64,000 bases of DNA from Amycolatopsis sp. CA-126428 (GCF_002904335.1 NZ_PPHF01000158.1:17823-81822), one strand, 5' to 3'; positions 33,997 to 42,827 are shown, counted from the stretch's first letter. Notes: generated from the sequence alone by a model not told the origin. Program-made: numbers and translations.

Positions 33997-35105
33997 GACG
34001 CGCTCCCTTCGCGCCCGGCCACGCAGGCACCGGCGACGATTTCGTCCTCGAAGTTCAGCTCCAGCGCGCCTTCCTTCGTCACGAGCAGCTCGAGCAGCTC
34101 GGTGACGTTGCGCGCGTACAGCTCGCTGGCGTGCGAAGGCATTTCGGCGGGCAGGTTCAGCGGGGACGAGATGGTGACGTCGTGCTCCACGACGTCCTCG
34201 CCCGGCTTGGTCAGCTCGCAGTTGCCGCCGGTCTCGCCGGCGAGGTCGACCACGACCGACCCGGCCGGCATGCCCTTGACCGCGTCCGCGGTGACCAGCG
34301 TCGGCGCCTTGCGGCCCGGCACCAGCGCGGTGGTGATGACGACGTCGAACCTCGTGATGGCCTCGGTGAGCCGCCGCTGCTGCTCCTCGCGCTCCTCGGC
34401 CGTCAGCTCGCGGGCGTACCCGCCTTCGCCGACCGCCTCGATGCCGAGGTCGAGGAACTGCGCGCCCAGCGACTTGACCTGTTCGGCGACCTCGGGCCGC
34501 ACGTCGTAGCCGGTGGTCTGGGCGCCGAGCCGTTTCGCGGTGGCCAGCGCCTGCAGCCCGGCGACGCCGGCGCCGAGCACCAGCACCTTGGCCGGCGGGA
34601 CGGTGCCGGCCGCGGTGGTGAGCATCGGGAAGAACCGCGGGAGCTTCTGCGCCGCGAGCAGCACCGCGCGGTAGCCGCCGATGCTGGCCTGCGACGACAG
34701 CGCGTCCATCGCCTGCGCCCGGGAAATCCGCGGGACCGCCTCCATCGCGAAGGCGCGTAACCCCGCTTCTTCGAGCTTCGCGAGCCCGTCCGGGTTGCCG
34801 CGCGGATCGAGGAAACCGACGAGCACGGCACCCCGGCTCAGTTTCCCGACTTCCGCGGGCGAAGGCGGGTTGACCTTCACGACGATCGGCGCGCCCCAGG
34901 CGTCGCCGAGTTCGGCGCCCGCCTGGGTGTACGCGTCGTCACTCAGGTGCGCACCGGATCCGGCACCCGGCTCGACGACGACGCGCAGCCCTCGCTGCAC
35001 GAGCCGCCCGACGAGCTTGGGCACCATGGCCACCCGCCGCTCCCCGGGGCGTGATTCGGCCACCACACCCACGGTGAGCTGCTGACTCTGTTCGCTGTCC
35101 GTCAC
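33993..35105 (-). CDS. pntA1: NAD(P) transhydrogenase subunit alpha, part 1 (NAD-binding domain)
   Basis: 370 aa. Begins GVVAESRPGERRVAMVPKLVGRL, then ISRAQAMDALSSQASIGGYRAVLLAA and the Rossmann motif VLVLGAGVAGLQALATAKRLGA, and VITTALVPGRKAPTLV. It is the soluble NAD(H)-binding domain I. GTG start at 35105 with GGAGG upstream. First gene of the pnt operon, which here has five coupled reading frames. Confidence 0.94.
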   Translation of the reverse strand: MTDSEQSQQLTVGVVAESRPGERRVAMVPKLVGRLVQRGLRVVVEPGAGSGAHLSDDAYTQAGAELGDAWGAPIVVKVNPPSPAEVGKLSRGAVLVGFLDPRGNPDGLAKLEEAGLRAFAMEAVPRISRAQAMDALSSQASIGGYRAVLLAAQKLPRFFPMLTTAAGTVPPAKVLVLGAGVAGLQALATAKRLGAQTTGYDVRPEVAEQVKSLGAQFLDLGIEAVGEGGYARELTAEEREEQQRRLTEAITRFDVVITTALVPGRKAPTLVTADAVKGMPAGSVVVDLAGETGGNCELTKPGEDVVEHDVTISSPLNLPAEMPSHASELYARNVTELLELLVTKEGALELNFEDEIVAGACVAGREGSAS

Positions 35106-35228
35106 ACGACCTCCTCATCGGCGAGGCACGATCCGAGGGTTGTACCACGCCGGACCGACAGTCCCCAGTGACGTGGGTCGCAAGTCTCGCGGTTGTGCCA
35201 GAAGATACGAGCGGCCGGGAGGAAACGT

Positions 35229-35888
35229 TCAGCTGCTTTTCCAGTGCGGGACGCCGAGCAGGACCAGGCGCAGCCGTTTTTCCGCCGTTCCGGTGATTTT
35301 CGCGTCTTCACCTGGGCGGGCTTCCAGCAGTTCGACAATGGTCGTCAGCATCACGGAAACGATCAAGTCGGCCAGCATGTGGAGGTCTTCGGTGCTCCAC
35401 TCGCGCAGCTTCGGGAACCGGGCGAGGTCGATCGCGAGGTCACCGGAAAACAGCCGCAGTTCGGCGGCGATCGCCTCGGCGAGCGGGCCACCGGCGTACC
35501 GCTCACGGGCCACGAACCGGAAATGGTCCTCGTTCGCCCGGACGAATCGGTGCAGCGTCGTCACCGACGCGCTGATCATCCCCTGGTAGGTGTCCGGATC
35601 CGTGCGCGCGGAGCGGATCATGCCGCGCAGCGTGCGCGTCGCCTCTTCGACGAGCGCGACACCGAGGTCCTCCATCGAGGCGAAGTGCCGGTAGAAGGCC
35701 GTCGGGACGATCCCGGCGCCCTTCGCGACCTCGCGCAGGGACAGCGTGGCGAACGGCCGGTCGGCCAGCAGCTCGAGGGCGGTGTCCAGCAGTGCCTGCC
35801 GGGTGCGCAATTTGCGCTCTTGGCGGCTCACCGGCGTCAGGGGTTCGGACACGGGTTCCAGCGTACGGATGTCCACCGCGTTGCTCAC
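35229..35888 (-). CDS. TetR family regulator, FabR-like
   Basis: 219 aa. The DNA-binding part is RQALLDTALELLADRPFATLSLREVAKGAGIVPTAFYRHFASMEDLGVALV, almost the pattern of E. coli FabR ([20 protein letters not shown]), which represses unsaturated fatty acid synthesis. A C-terminal helical sensor domain follows. The GTG at 35888 has GAGG 7 bp upstream. It is divergent from the ferredoxin reductase and desaturase genes and is probably their repressor, sensing acyl chains. The FabR link is by sequence pattern and neighbours. Confidence 0.85.
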   Translation of the reverse strand: MSNAVDIRTLEPVSEPLTPVSRQERKLRTRQALLDTALELLADRPFATLSLREVAKGAGIVPTAFYRHFASMEDLGVALVEEATRTLRGMIRSARTDPDTYQGMISASVTTLHRFVRANEDHFRFVARERYAGGPLAEAIAAELRLFSGDLAIDLARFPKLREWSTEDLHMLADLIVSVMLTTIVELLEARPGEDAKITGTAEKRLRLVLLGVPHWKSS

Positions 35889-35931
35889 GTCACATCCTCG
35901 GGGTCTCGCGTTGACAGGGCGTCCACTCCTG

Positions 35932-35962
35932 CAGTGCACTGTTGAGTGTACAGCCGTTCACT
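35932..35962. promoter_or_regulatory. Candidate FabR-like operator
   Basis: A palindrome CAGTGCACTG (35932-35941) and an imperfect palindrome AGTGTACAGCCGTTCACT (35945-35962, 14 of 18 positions symmetric) lie between the divergent regulator and the reductase gene, about 20-50 bp from the start at 35983. Confidence 0.5.
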
Positions 35963-35982
35963 GTAACCGAGGAGGTTCGGAG

Positions 35983-37050
35983 ATGACGGCGCTCATCCCC
36001 CGGCGGGTGCGCGGCCTCGCCTCGCTGGCCGAGGCGCTGCTGACGCCGCACGGGATGGACCGGTACCTGGAGCTCGTCGACCCGATGCTGGTCCGCCGCG
36101 AGATCCGCGGCCTGGTCACGGCGGTGCGCAAGCAGACGCCCGACACCGTCACGCTCACCGTGTGCCCCAGCCGTGCGTGGCCGGGCTTCACCGCCGGCCA
36201 GTACGTCCGCCTGCAGGTGGAGATCGACGGCGTCCGGCGCACGCGCTGCTATTCGCCGTGCGGTTCGCAGTACGACGGCGAGCTGGAGTTCACGGTCAAG
36301 GAGCAGGGCCTGGTTTCCGGGCACCTGAGCCGGTCGATCGGCGTCGGCTCGGTCGTCAACCTGTCCACTCCGGACGGTGCCTTCACGTTGCCCGCCGAGC
36401 GGCCGGACCGCGTCCTGCTGATCGCGGGCGGCAGCGGCATCACGCCGGTGCTCGCGATGGCGCGCACCCTGGTCGACGAGGGCCACGCCGGCGAGATCGT
36501 GTTCGTGCAGTACTCGAACGGCCCGGCCGACGCGCTGTACCGCACCGAGCTGGCCGAGCTCGCCGCCCGGCACCCCGGGCTGCGGGTCGTGCACGCCCAC
36601 ACCCATTCGAAGGGTGGCGACCTCAACGGGTTCTTCTCACCGGAACACCTGGCGCGGGTCGCCCCGTGGTTCCGCGACGCGGAGGCGTTCGTCTGCGGCC
36701 CGAAGCCATTGATGGACGCCGTGCGCGAGGAGCTCGGTGAACGCGTGCACACCGAAGAGTTCACGCCGCCGGCGTTGACCTTCGACACGGAGAACGCCGA
36801 GGGCCAGGTGCGCTTCAAGCGCAGCGGCCGCGAGTGCGCGAACTCGGGGAAGCCGTTGCTGGAGCAGGCCGAAGAGGCCGGGCTCTCGCCGGAGCACGGC
36901 TGCCGGATGGGCATCTGCTTCTCCTGCACCCAGCTCAAGACCGCCGGGCGCGTCCGCAACGCCAAGACGGGCGAGATCTCCGGCGAAGAAGACGAAGAAA
37001 TCCAGCTCTGCATCTCCGTCCCCGTCGGGGACGTCGAGATCGACGCTTAA
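35983..37050 (+). CDS. Ferredoxin-type oxidoreductase, electron donor of the acyl-CoA desaturase
   Basis: 355 aa. FAD-binding domain (RCYSPCGSQYDG), NAD(P)-binding part (LLIAGGSGITPVLAMARTL, CGPKPLMDAV) and a C-terminal plant-type [2Fe-2S] domain with CRMGICFSCTQL plus a later Cys (QLCISVP). This matches mycobacterial Rv3230c, which passes electrons to DesA3. GGAGG lies 7 bp before the ATG at 35983. The desaturase starts 10 bp downstream. Confidence 0.9.
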   Translation: MTALIPRRVRGLASLAEALLTPHGMDRYLELVDPMLVRREIRGLVTAVRKQTPDTVTLTVCPSRAWPGFTAGQYVRLQVEIDGVRRTRCYSPCGSQYDGELEFTVKEQGLVSGHLSRSIGVGSVVNLSTPDGAFTLPAERPDRVLLIAGGSGITPVLAMARTLVDEGHAGEIVFVQYSNGPADALYRTELAELAARHPGLRVVHAHTHSKGGDLNGFFSPEHLARVAPWFRDAEAFVCGPKPLMDAVREELGERVHTEEFTPPALTFDTENAEGQVRFKRSGRECANSGKPLLEQAEEAGLSPEHGCRMGICFSCTQLKTAGRVRNAKTGEISGEEDEEIQLCISVPVGDVEIDA

Positions 37051-37060
37051 GGAGACTGCC

Positions 37061-38167
37061 ATGACCGGTCTGCAGGACCGCCTGACCCCGGAACAGGTCG
37101 AGGAGTTCGGCCGCGAGCTCGACGCGCTGCGGCAGCGGATCGTCGACGACCTGGGCCAGGAGGACGTCGACTACATCCACGACATCATCAAGAAGCAGCG
37201 CGGCTTGGAGGTCGCCGGGCGGGCGCTGCTGTTCGCCGGGTTCTTCCCGCCGGCGTGGCTCGCCGGTGTCGGCGCGCTGTCGCTGGCCAAGATCCTCGAC
37301 AACATGGAGATCGGCCACAACGTCATGCACGGCCAGTACGACTGGACGCGCGACCCGGCGCTGAGCTCGCAGCGGTTCGAGTGGGACACCGTGGCGCCGG
37401 CGGAGAACTGGCGGCACTCGCACAACTACATCCACCACACGTACACGAACATCGTCGACAAGGACCGCGACGTCGGCTACGGGATCCTGCGGATGGACAC
37501 CGCCCAGAAGTGGCACCCGTACTACCTGGGCAACCCGGTGTACGCGACGCTGCTGGCGATCTTCTTCCAGTGGGGCGTGATGCTGCACGACCTCGAGGTC
37601 GAGAACGTCGTCAAGGGCGAGCGGTCCTGGGCCGACAACGTGCCGGTGCTGCGGCGCATCCTGCGGAAGGCTTCGCGTCAGGTCGGCAAGGACTACGTCC
37701 TGTTCCCGCTGCTGACCGGCCCGCTGGCGCCGCTGACGTTCCTCGGCAACGCGACGGCGAACCTGACCCGCAACCTCTGGGCGTTCGCGATCATCTTCTG
37801 CGGCCACTTCCCGGCGGACGTCGAGAGCTTCACCGAAGAGGAGACCTCCGAAGAGTCGCGCGGCCAGTGGTACCTGCGCCAGATCCTGGGTTCGGCGAAC
37901 ATCACGGGCGGCCCGCTGTTCCACATCCTGAGCGGCAACCTGTCCCACCAGATCGAGCACCACCTGTTCCCCGACATCCCCGCGCGCCGGTACCCGCAGA
38001 TCGCCGGCGAGGTGCGCGCGATCTGCGAGAAGTACGGCCTGCCGTACCACACGGGCCCGCTGCGCAAGCAGCTCTGGTCGGTGGCGAAGAAGATCGTGAA
38101 GCTGGCCCTGCCTGCCCCGCAGTCCCCGGCTACCGTGGAACCCGACCGGCAGCTCCGAGCAGCGTGA
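37061..38167 (+). CDS. Membrane acyl-CoA desaturase, DesA3-like
   Basis: 368 aa. Three histidine boxes that bind the di-iron centre: GHNVMHG, HSHNYIHH and HQIEHHLFP. The pattern is that of delta-9 acyl-CoA desaturases such as mycobacterial DesA3, which make oleic acid from stearoyl-CoA. It is operonic with the reductase upstream and with a small gene 8 bp downstream, and probably controlled by the FabR-like regulator. Confidence 0.93.
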   Translation: MTGLQDRLTPEQVEEFGRELDALRQRIVDDLGQEDVDYIHDIIKKQRGLEVAGRALLFAGFFPPAWLAGVGALSLAKILDNMEIGHNVMHGQYDWTRDPALSSQRFEWDTVAPAENWRHSHNYIHHTYTNIVDKDRDVGYGILRMDTAQKWHPYYLGNPVYATLLAIFFQWGVMLHDLEVENVVKGERSWADNVPVLRRILRKASRQVGKDYVLFPLLTGPLAPLTFLGNATANLTRNLWAFAIIFCGHFPADVESFTEEETSEESRGQWYLRQILGSANITGGPLFHILSGNLSHQIEHHLFPDIPARRYPQIAGEVRAICEKYGLPYHTGPLRKQLWSVAKKIVKLALPAPQSPATVEPDRQLRAA

Positions 38168-38174
38168 GGGTGAC

Positions 38175-38375
38175 ATGGTGGGTCAGTTCGAACGGGAGAA
38201 GGACACCCTGCAGGTGATCACCGAATCAGCGGCGACGCACGTCGGCAACATAGCTTCGATCATCACCGGCGCGATCCGCGACATCGCCCGGGAGACGGGC
38301 GACTGGCTCACCGACGTCATCGAGATGCGGGAAGCGGCGCAGCGGGCCCAGGAGGACGACCCGGACACGCCCTGA
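38175..38375 (+). CDS. Small helical protein downstream of the desaturase
   Basis: 66 aa, predicted amphipathic helices (DTLQVITESAATHVGNIASIITGAIRDIARETGDWLTD) and an acidic C-terminus. It begins 8 bp after the desaturase stop, with a GAGGG ribosome site, and ends before a terminator, so it belongs to the operon. No known domain. A role as a membrane-surface partner of the desaturase is only inferred. Confidence 0.65.
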   Translation: MVGQFEREKDTLQVITESAATHVGNIASIITGAIRDIARETGDWLTDVIEMREAAQRAQEDDPDTP

Positions 38376-38713
38376 CGTACCCACCCCACGGGGCCCGCCT
38401 CGTGGGGTGGCCGGTGACATCCCTGCACGGCGCCGACGATCCCGCCGTTCGACCGGCCCGGCCGGTCGTTCGAGGCCCGGGCCGGTCGCTCGAGGCCCTG
38501 TCTCGGCGGCGGAATTGTCGGTGCCTGCCGGTAGAGTAGAAAACGGGGGGCGCCCCGCGGCCGGACGAGCGAATCCGCCGATCCCGGCGCTTTCTCCCAG
38601 GTCAAACAGGGGAAAACCGGCCGGGCAACGCCACCGCCCCAGCGCTTTCCCCCGCCCCCGATAGGGGGAAAACCGGATGGGCAACGCCCCCGCCCCCGGG
38701 CAACACTGAACCG
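38376..38713. repeat. Intergenic region with two tandem duplications and a terminator
   Basis: No gene is supported in this 338-bp gap. A terminator lies at 38381-38410. A 20-bp tandem pair (38460-38479, 38480-38499, 18 of 20 identical) starting GGCCGGTCG follows. A larger imperfect tandem duplication of about 55 bp occupies 38587-38641 and 38642-38697; both units start GCGCTTTC and contain GGGGAAAACCGG and GGGCAACGCC. The promoter of the histidine kinase must lie in or after this array. Confidence 0.7.
38381..38410 (+). terminator. Terminator after the desaturase operon
   Basis: CCACCCCACG (38381-38390) pairs with CGTGGGGTGG (38401-38410) across a 10-nt loop, 6 bp after the stop codon of the small protein gene. 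Confidence 0.8.
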
Positions 38714-39976
38714 GTGACCACCCTCGACCCACCCCACCCCCTGCGCCGCGTCTTCGGCCCCCTCGCCACGCGGGACTTCCGGGCCGAGTACCTCTGGCTG
38801 TGGCTCGCCGCCCCGCTCACCGTCTTCTCGCTGCTCAGCTTCCTGGTCCTCCTCGCGCTCGGCCTCTGGCTCACCCCGGTCCTGCTCGGCTTCCTCGTCC
38901 TCGCCGGCGCCGTCTCCTACGCCCGCGGCCTCGGCGCGGCCCATCGCGGCCTGGCGAAACGCCTGCTCGGCGTCAGCGTCCCCGCCCCGCGGCGGCCCGA
39001 GCTCAAGCCCGGGCTGTGGAGCTGGGTCAAAGCGCGCGTCGGCGATCCCGCGGGCTGGCGGGTCGCCGGTTACCTGCTCCTGCGCCTGCCGCTGACGCTC
39101 GCCGGGCTCTTCACCGTCTTCGCCGCGACCCTCTACAGCTTTGCCGCCACCACCTACTCCTTCTTCTGGTTCCCGCTCGGCGAACGGCAGCTGCCCGTCT
39201 TCGACATCCGCGCCGACAGCTGGGCCGGCGCGCTCGCCTGGTCGGCGTCCGGGCTGCTGGTGCTGGTCGCGCTGCCGCGGGTGACGCACGCCTTCGTCGC
39301 CCTCGACCGGCTGCTGGTCGTCGGGCTGCTCGGCGAGCGTGTGCTGTCGGAACGGGTGCGCGACCTCGAAGCGAGCCGTGCGACGGCGGTGGAGGACGCC
39401 GCCCTGCGGCTGCGGCGCATCGAACGCGACCTCCACGACGGCGCGCAGGCCCAGCTCGTCGCGCTGGCCATGAAGCTCGGCCTGGCCAAGGACGAACTGG
39501 CGGACGCCGATCTCCCGCAGGTCAAAGAGCTGGTCACCGCCGCGCACGCCAACGCCAAGCAGGCCCTGACCGAGCTGCGCGACCTCGCCCGCGGCATCCA
39601 CCCGGCCGCCCTGGACGCCGGCCTCGACGTCGCTCTCGCCACGCTCGTCGCGACGTCCGGGATCGACGCGCGGGTCGCGGTGGACCTGCCGCGCCGGCCA
39701 CCGCCGTCGCTGGAGACGATCCTCTACTTCAGCGCCGCCGAGCTGCTGACCAACGCCGCGAAACACGGCGGGACGACGCTGGTCGAAGTCACCGAGGAGC
39801 GGGCCGTCCTGCGCCTGCGTGTCCGCGACAGCGGCCCCGGCGGCGCGCGGATCGTGCCGGGCGGCGGGCTGGCCGGCGTCGCCGAACGGCTGCGGACGGT
39901 CGACGGCGAGCTGACCGTCACCAGCCCGGCGGGCGGTCCGACCGAAGTGTCCGCGCGGGTGCCGCTGCCCCGCTAG
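38714..39976 (+). CDS. Two-component sensor histidine kinase (HisKA_3 / NarL group)
   Basis: 420 aa. Four or five membrane segments in the first 200 residues without a recognisable ligand domain, then the phospho-acceptor His in RIERDLHDGAQAQLVALAMKLG and the ATP-binding domain with AAELLTNAAKHGG and RDSGPGGA. The response regulator starts 9 bp later. GTG start at 38714. The stimulus is unknown; DesK-like kinases of this build sense membrane state, and the location after a desaturase operon is suggestive only. Confidence 0.9.
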   Translation: MTTLDPPHPLRRVFGPLATRDFRAEYLWLWLAAPLTVFSLLSFLVLLALGLWLTPVLLGFLVLAGAVSYARGLGAAHRGLAKRLLGVSVPAPRRPELKPGLWSWVKARVGDPAGWRVAGYLLLRLPLTLAGLFTVFAATLYSFAATTYSFFWFPLGERQLPVFDIRADSWAGALAWSASGLLVLVALPRVTHAFVALDRLLVVGLLGERVLSERVRDLEASRATAVEDAALRLRRIERDLHDGAQAQLVALAMKLGLAKDELADADLPQVKELVTAAHANAKQALTELRDLARGIHPAALDAGLDVALATLVATSGIDARVAVDLPRRPPPSLETILYFSAAELLTNAAKHGGTTLVEVTEERAVLRLRVRDSGPGGARIVPGGGLAGVAERLRTVDGELTVTSPAGGPTEVSARVPLPR

Positions 39977-39985
39977 GGTCGCGGC

Positions 39986-40630
39986 ATGCGGATCGTCATC
40001 GCGGAGGACTCCACCATCCTGCGCCACGGCCTCGTCGAGCTGCTCACCTTCCGCGGCCACGAAGTCGTCGCCGCGGTGAAGGACGCCGAAGCGCTGCGCG
40101 AAGCGGTCAGCACCCACGCACCCGAGGTGTCCATTGTGGACATCAGGATGCCGCCGACGCACACCGACGAAGGCCTGCGGGCGGCGATCGCGCTGCGCCG
40201 CGAGCTCCCGGGCTGCGCGATCCTGCTGTTTTCCCAGTACGTCGAGACGAGGTACGCGGCCGAGCTGCTGGCCGACCGCGCGGGCGGCGTCGGCTACCTG
40301 CTCAAAGACCGCGTGGCCGAGGTCTCGGACTTCCTCGACGCGCTGCGCCGGGTGGCGGACGGCGAAACGGTCCTCGACCCCGAAGTCGTCAGCCAGCTGT
40401 TCTCGGCGACGCGCCGGACGGACGCGCTGAGCGGGCTCACCCCTCGGGAGCGCGAAGTGCTGGGCCTGATGGCGGAGGGCCGGTCGAACTCCGCGATCGC
40501 GGCGGAGCTGTTCCTTTCGCCCGGCTCGGTGGAGAAGTACGTGACGTCGATCTTCGGCAAGCTCGGCCTGCCACCGTCCGAAGGGGACAACCGCCGGGTG
40601 CTGGCGGTGCTGCGCTACCTGGATTCCTGA
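39986..40630 (+). CDS. LuxR/NarL-type response regulator
   Basis: 214 aa. Receiver domain with the acidic pair in IAEDSTILRHG and the phosphorylated Asp in SIVDIRMPPTHTDEG, Lys in YLLKDRV; C-terminal HTH LTPREREVLGLMAEGRSNSAIAAELFLSPGSVEKYVTSIFGKLGL. Paired with the histidine kinase just upstream. Target genes are not evident. Confidence 0.93.
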   Translation: MRIVIAEDSTILRHGLVELLTFRGHEVVAAVKDAEALREAVSTHAPEVSIVDIRMPPTHTDEGLRAAIALRRELPGCAILLFSQYVETRYAAELLADRAGGVGYLLKDRVAEVSDFLDALRRVADGETVLDPEVVSQLFSATRRTDALSGLTPREREVLGLMAEGRSNSAIAAELFLSPGSVEKYVTSIFGKLGLPPSEGDNRRVLAVLRYLDS

Positions 40631-40685
40631 CCGCCGGCGAAGGCGCACCCCGCGAAGAAGCCCGCAGCTGCCTAGGCTGGACCGC

Positions 40686-41096
40686 ATGTACTCCACCGAG
40701 ATCGAGGTCCGCACCGGCTCCGAAGCCGTCGTCCACGACCTCACCCACGAAGCCGAGGCCTTCCTCCGCGACGCCGACGCCACCGACGGCCTGCTGCACG
40801 TCTGGGTCCCGCACGCCACCGCCGGCCTGGCCATCCTGGAAACCGGCGCCGGCAGCGACGAGGACCTGCTGACCGCGCTCGACGAGCTGCTCCCCCGCGA
40901 CGGCCGCTGGCGGCACCGGCACGGGAGCCCGGGTCACGGCCGTGACCACGTGCTCCCGGCGCTGGTGCCGCCCTACGCGACGGTCCCGGTGCTCGGCGGT
41001 GTCCTGGCGCTCGGCACCTGGCAGTCGATCTGCCTAGTGGACACCAACCTCGACAACCCCGTCCGCAAGGTGCGGTTCAGCCTCCTGGCGGGCTGA
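40686..41096 (+). CDS. YjbQ/UPF0047 family protein
   Basis: 136 aa. Short beta-sandwich protein with the conserved HVWVPHATAGLAILETGAGSDEDLL and a later RHRHGSPGHGRDHVLPAL His cluster. Family members were described as having thiamine phosphate synthase side activity; the true role is unclear. Its last 63 bp overlap the end of the convergent membrane protein gene, so the two cannot both be longer than shown. Confidence 0.88.
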   Translation: MYSTEIEVRTGSEAVVHDLTHEAEAFLRDADATDGLLHVWVPHATAGLAILETGAGSDEDLLTALDELLPRDGRWRHRHGSPGHGRDHVLPALVPPYATVPVLGGVLALGTWQSICLVDTNLDNPVRKVRFSLLAG

Positions 41097-42026
41097 CCGG
41101 CCCGGCCACAGCGCCACCAGCAGGCCCACGGCCAGCAGGGCGCCGAGCACCCACAGCGCGGTCGTCACGTCCGGCGCGTCCGGCACGCCCTGCAGCAGGC
41201 TGCGCAGGCCTTCGGCCGAGAACCGGAACGGCGTCCACGACCACAGCAGCGCGCGGTAGGCCGGGTTCAGCAGCTCCGGCACCTGCCCGGCCACCGCGGG
41301 CGCGACCAGGTACAGCGGCGCGAGGACGGCCATCGCGCGCAGGCCCAGCAGGCGCAGCAACGCGGCCTGCAGCGCGGCGAAGGCCGTCGCGGCGAGGAAG
41401 ACGAAGCCGAGGACGTCCGCGGTCAGCGGCAACGTCGAATCCCACAGCGCGAAGAACCCGGCCACCGCCGCCGTGATCAGCACGCCGGCCCCGGTCACCT
41501 GCAGGAACCGCGCCCCGGCCCCGATCGGGCGGCCGGTCCGCTTCGCGAGCTGCGTCAGCGCGAGCCCGGCGACGAGCGCGCCGATCCACGCCAGCGCGCT
41601 CGCGGCCAGCGGCGCGACCCGGCCCGCGACCCCCGCCGGGTGCAGGACCTCCTGCTTCGGCGCGCCGGCCAGCGCGGTCGCGGCGCCGGTCAGCGCCTGC
41701 TGGGCGACCTGGGTGCCGGCCGGGTTGACCGCCCCGGAAGTCACAACTGTCGCGGCCGGTCCCGGCGCGAGTTCGAGCACGCCGTAGACCTTCTTGTCTT
41801 CCAGGAGCTGCCGCGCGTCGGCCGGGGTCGCGACGGTCCAGGCGAGCTGGCCGCCGCCGTGCGCGGCGATGCGCTGCGCGATCTCCGGCGGAGCGGCGAC
41901 GGCGACCGGGACGCCGTCGGGGGCGACGGTCGCCTGCGCGCCGAAGGTGAGGAATCCGAGCACCACCGCCACCAGCGCGCCGGCCACGGCGGCGACCAGG
42001 GCGAGTACCCCCGCGGGACGGGTCAT
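41034..42026 (-). CDS. ABC-2-like membrane protein of unknown function
   Basis: 330 aa. An N-terminal membrane segment, a periplasmic domain of about 120 residues (PPEIAQRIAAHGGGQLAWTVATPADARQLLEDKKVYG), and five C-terminal spans. This resembles the DUF3533/YhgE-type phage-infection/ABC-2 permease group. The ATG at 42026 follows GGAGG by 5 bp, so the upstream ATG at 42038 is less likely. No ATPase gene is next to it. A pair of TGTTGAATWACG repeats lies upstream and may be an operator for a TetR protein encoded elsewhere. Confidence 0.7.
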   Translation of the reverse strand: MTRPAGVLALVAAVAGALVAVVLGFLTFGAQATVAPDGVPVAVAAPPEIAQRIAAHGGGQLAWTVATPADARQLLEDKKVYGVLELAPGPAATVVTSGAVNPAGTQVAQQALTGAATALAGAPKQEVLHPAGVAGRVAPLAASALAWIGALVAGLALTQLAKRTGRPIGAGARFLQVTGAGVLITAAVAGFFALWDSTLPLTADVLGFVFLAATAFAALQAALLRLLGLRAMAVLAPLYLVAPAVAGQVPELLNPAYRALLWSWTPFRFSAEGLRSLLQGVPDAPDVTTALWVLGALLAVGLLVALWPGRSARQEAEPHLADGVVEVGVH

Positions 42027-42050
42027 CACTGCCTCCATTTATTCGTCACT

Positions 42051-42111
42051 TGTTGAATTACGCCTCAAGATACGACGCTGTCTCGCAGAAGTCAACGCGT
42101 GTTGAATAACG
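42051..42111. promoter_or_regulatory. Direct repeat in the divergent promoter (candidate operator)
   Basis: TGTTGAATTACG at 42051-42062 and TGTTGAATAACG at 42100-42111, 49 bp apart in the same direction, between the divergent ABC-2-like gene and the HAD gene. The spacing and AT-rich cores suggest a regulator site. Confidence 0.45.
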
Positions 42112-42131
42112 TCCCCGGTAGCCTCGGAGCC

Positions 42132-42827
42132 GTGACGAAGAAGCGGCTGGTGCTCTGGGACATCGACCACACGCTCGTGGACTTCTCCGAACTGGGCGCG
42201 GCCTGGTACGTGACCGCGTTCACCGCCGCGACCGGGGCGACCCTGCGCGTGCACCCGGTGTTCGGGGGCCGTACGGAACGCGCGACGACCACCGACCTGC
42301 TCACCGCGAACGGCTTCGAGGCCGCGGAGGAGACGATCCAGGCGCTGTTCGAGGCGCTGGTGGCGGAGTCGGAACGCCACCGGCACACCTTCGCGGAAAC
42401 GGCTCGCGCGCTGCCGGGAGCGGCCGAGGCGCTGACCGCGTTCGCCGCCGGCGGGGACGTCGTGCAGACGCTCGTCACCGGCAACCTGCCGGAGATTTCG
42501 CGGCACAAGCTCGTCCCCTTCGGCCTGGACGAGCACCTCGACCTGGAGATCGGCGGCTACGGGACGCTGTCGGTGCACCGCCCGGACCTGGTCCCGCACG
42601 CGGTGGGCCTGGCGGCGGCCAAGCACGGCACCGAGTTCGGCGCCGACGCGGTGGTCGTCATCGGCGACACGCCGAACGACGTCCGCGCCGCGGTGGCCAA
42701 CGGCGCGGTCTCGGTCGCCGTGGCCACCGGGCACTATTCCGCCGAGGAACTGCTGGCCGAGGGCGCGCACACCGTGCTCCCCGACCTGACCGACACCGAA
42801 GCGGTCCGGCGCGCGGTCTTCGGCTGA
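42132..42827 (+). CDS. HAD family hydrolase (phosphatase)
   Basis: 231 aa. Motif I LWDIDHTLVDFS, motif II TLVTGNLPE, motif III/IV region VVVIGDTPNDVRAAVANGAVSVAVATG. Small-cap phosphatases of this kind act on sugar phosphates, phosphoglycolate or nucleotides. The start at the GTG 42132 gives the usual length; the frame extends upstream to 42099 without homology. Probably read from a nearly leaderless message. Substrate unknown. Confidence 0.85.
   Translation: MTKKRLVLWDIDHTLVDFSELGAAWYVTAFTAATGATLRVHPVFGGRTERATTTDLLTANGFEAAEETIQALFEALVAESERHRHTFAETARALPGAAEALTAFAAGGDVVQTLVTGNLPEISRHKLVPFGLDEHLDLEIGGYGTLSVHRPDLVPHAVGLAAAKHGTEFGADAVVVIGDTPNDVRAAVANGAVSVAVATGHYSAEELLAEGAHTVLPDLTDTEAVRRAVFG

Noticed and set aside
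38460..38697. CRISPR-like array
   Set aside because: Only two copies per unit, no spacers of regular length, no cas genes; it is a tandem duplication.
38226..38732. A 168-codon minus-strand frame after the desaturase operon
   Set aside because: Lies across a terminator and tandem repeats, with no fold or ribosome site.
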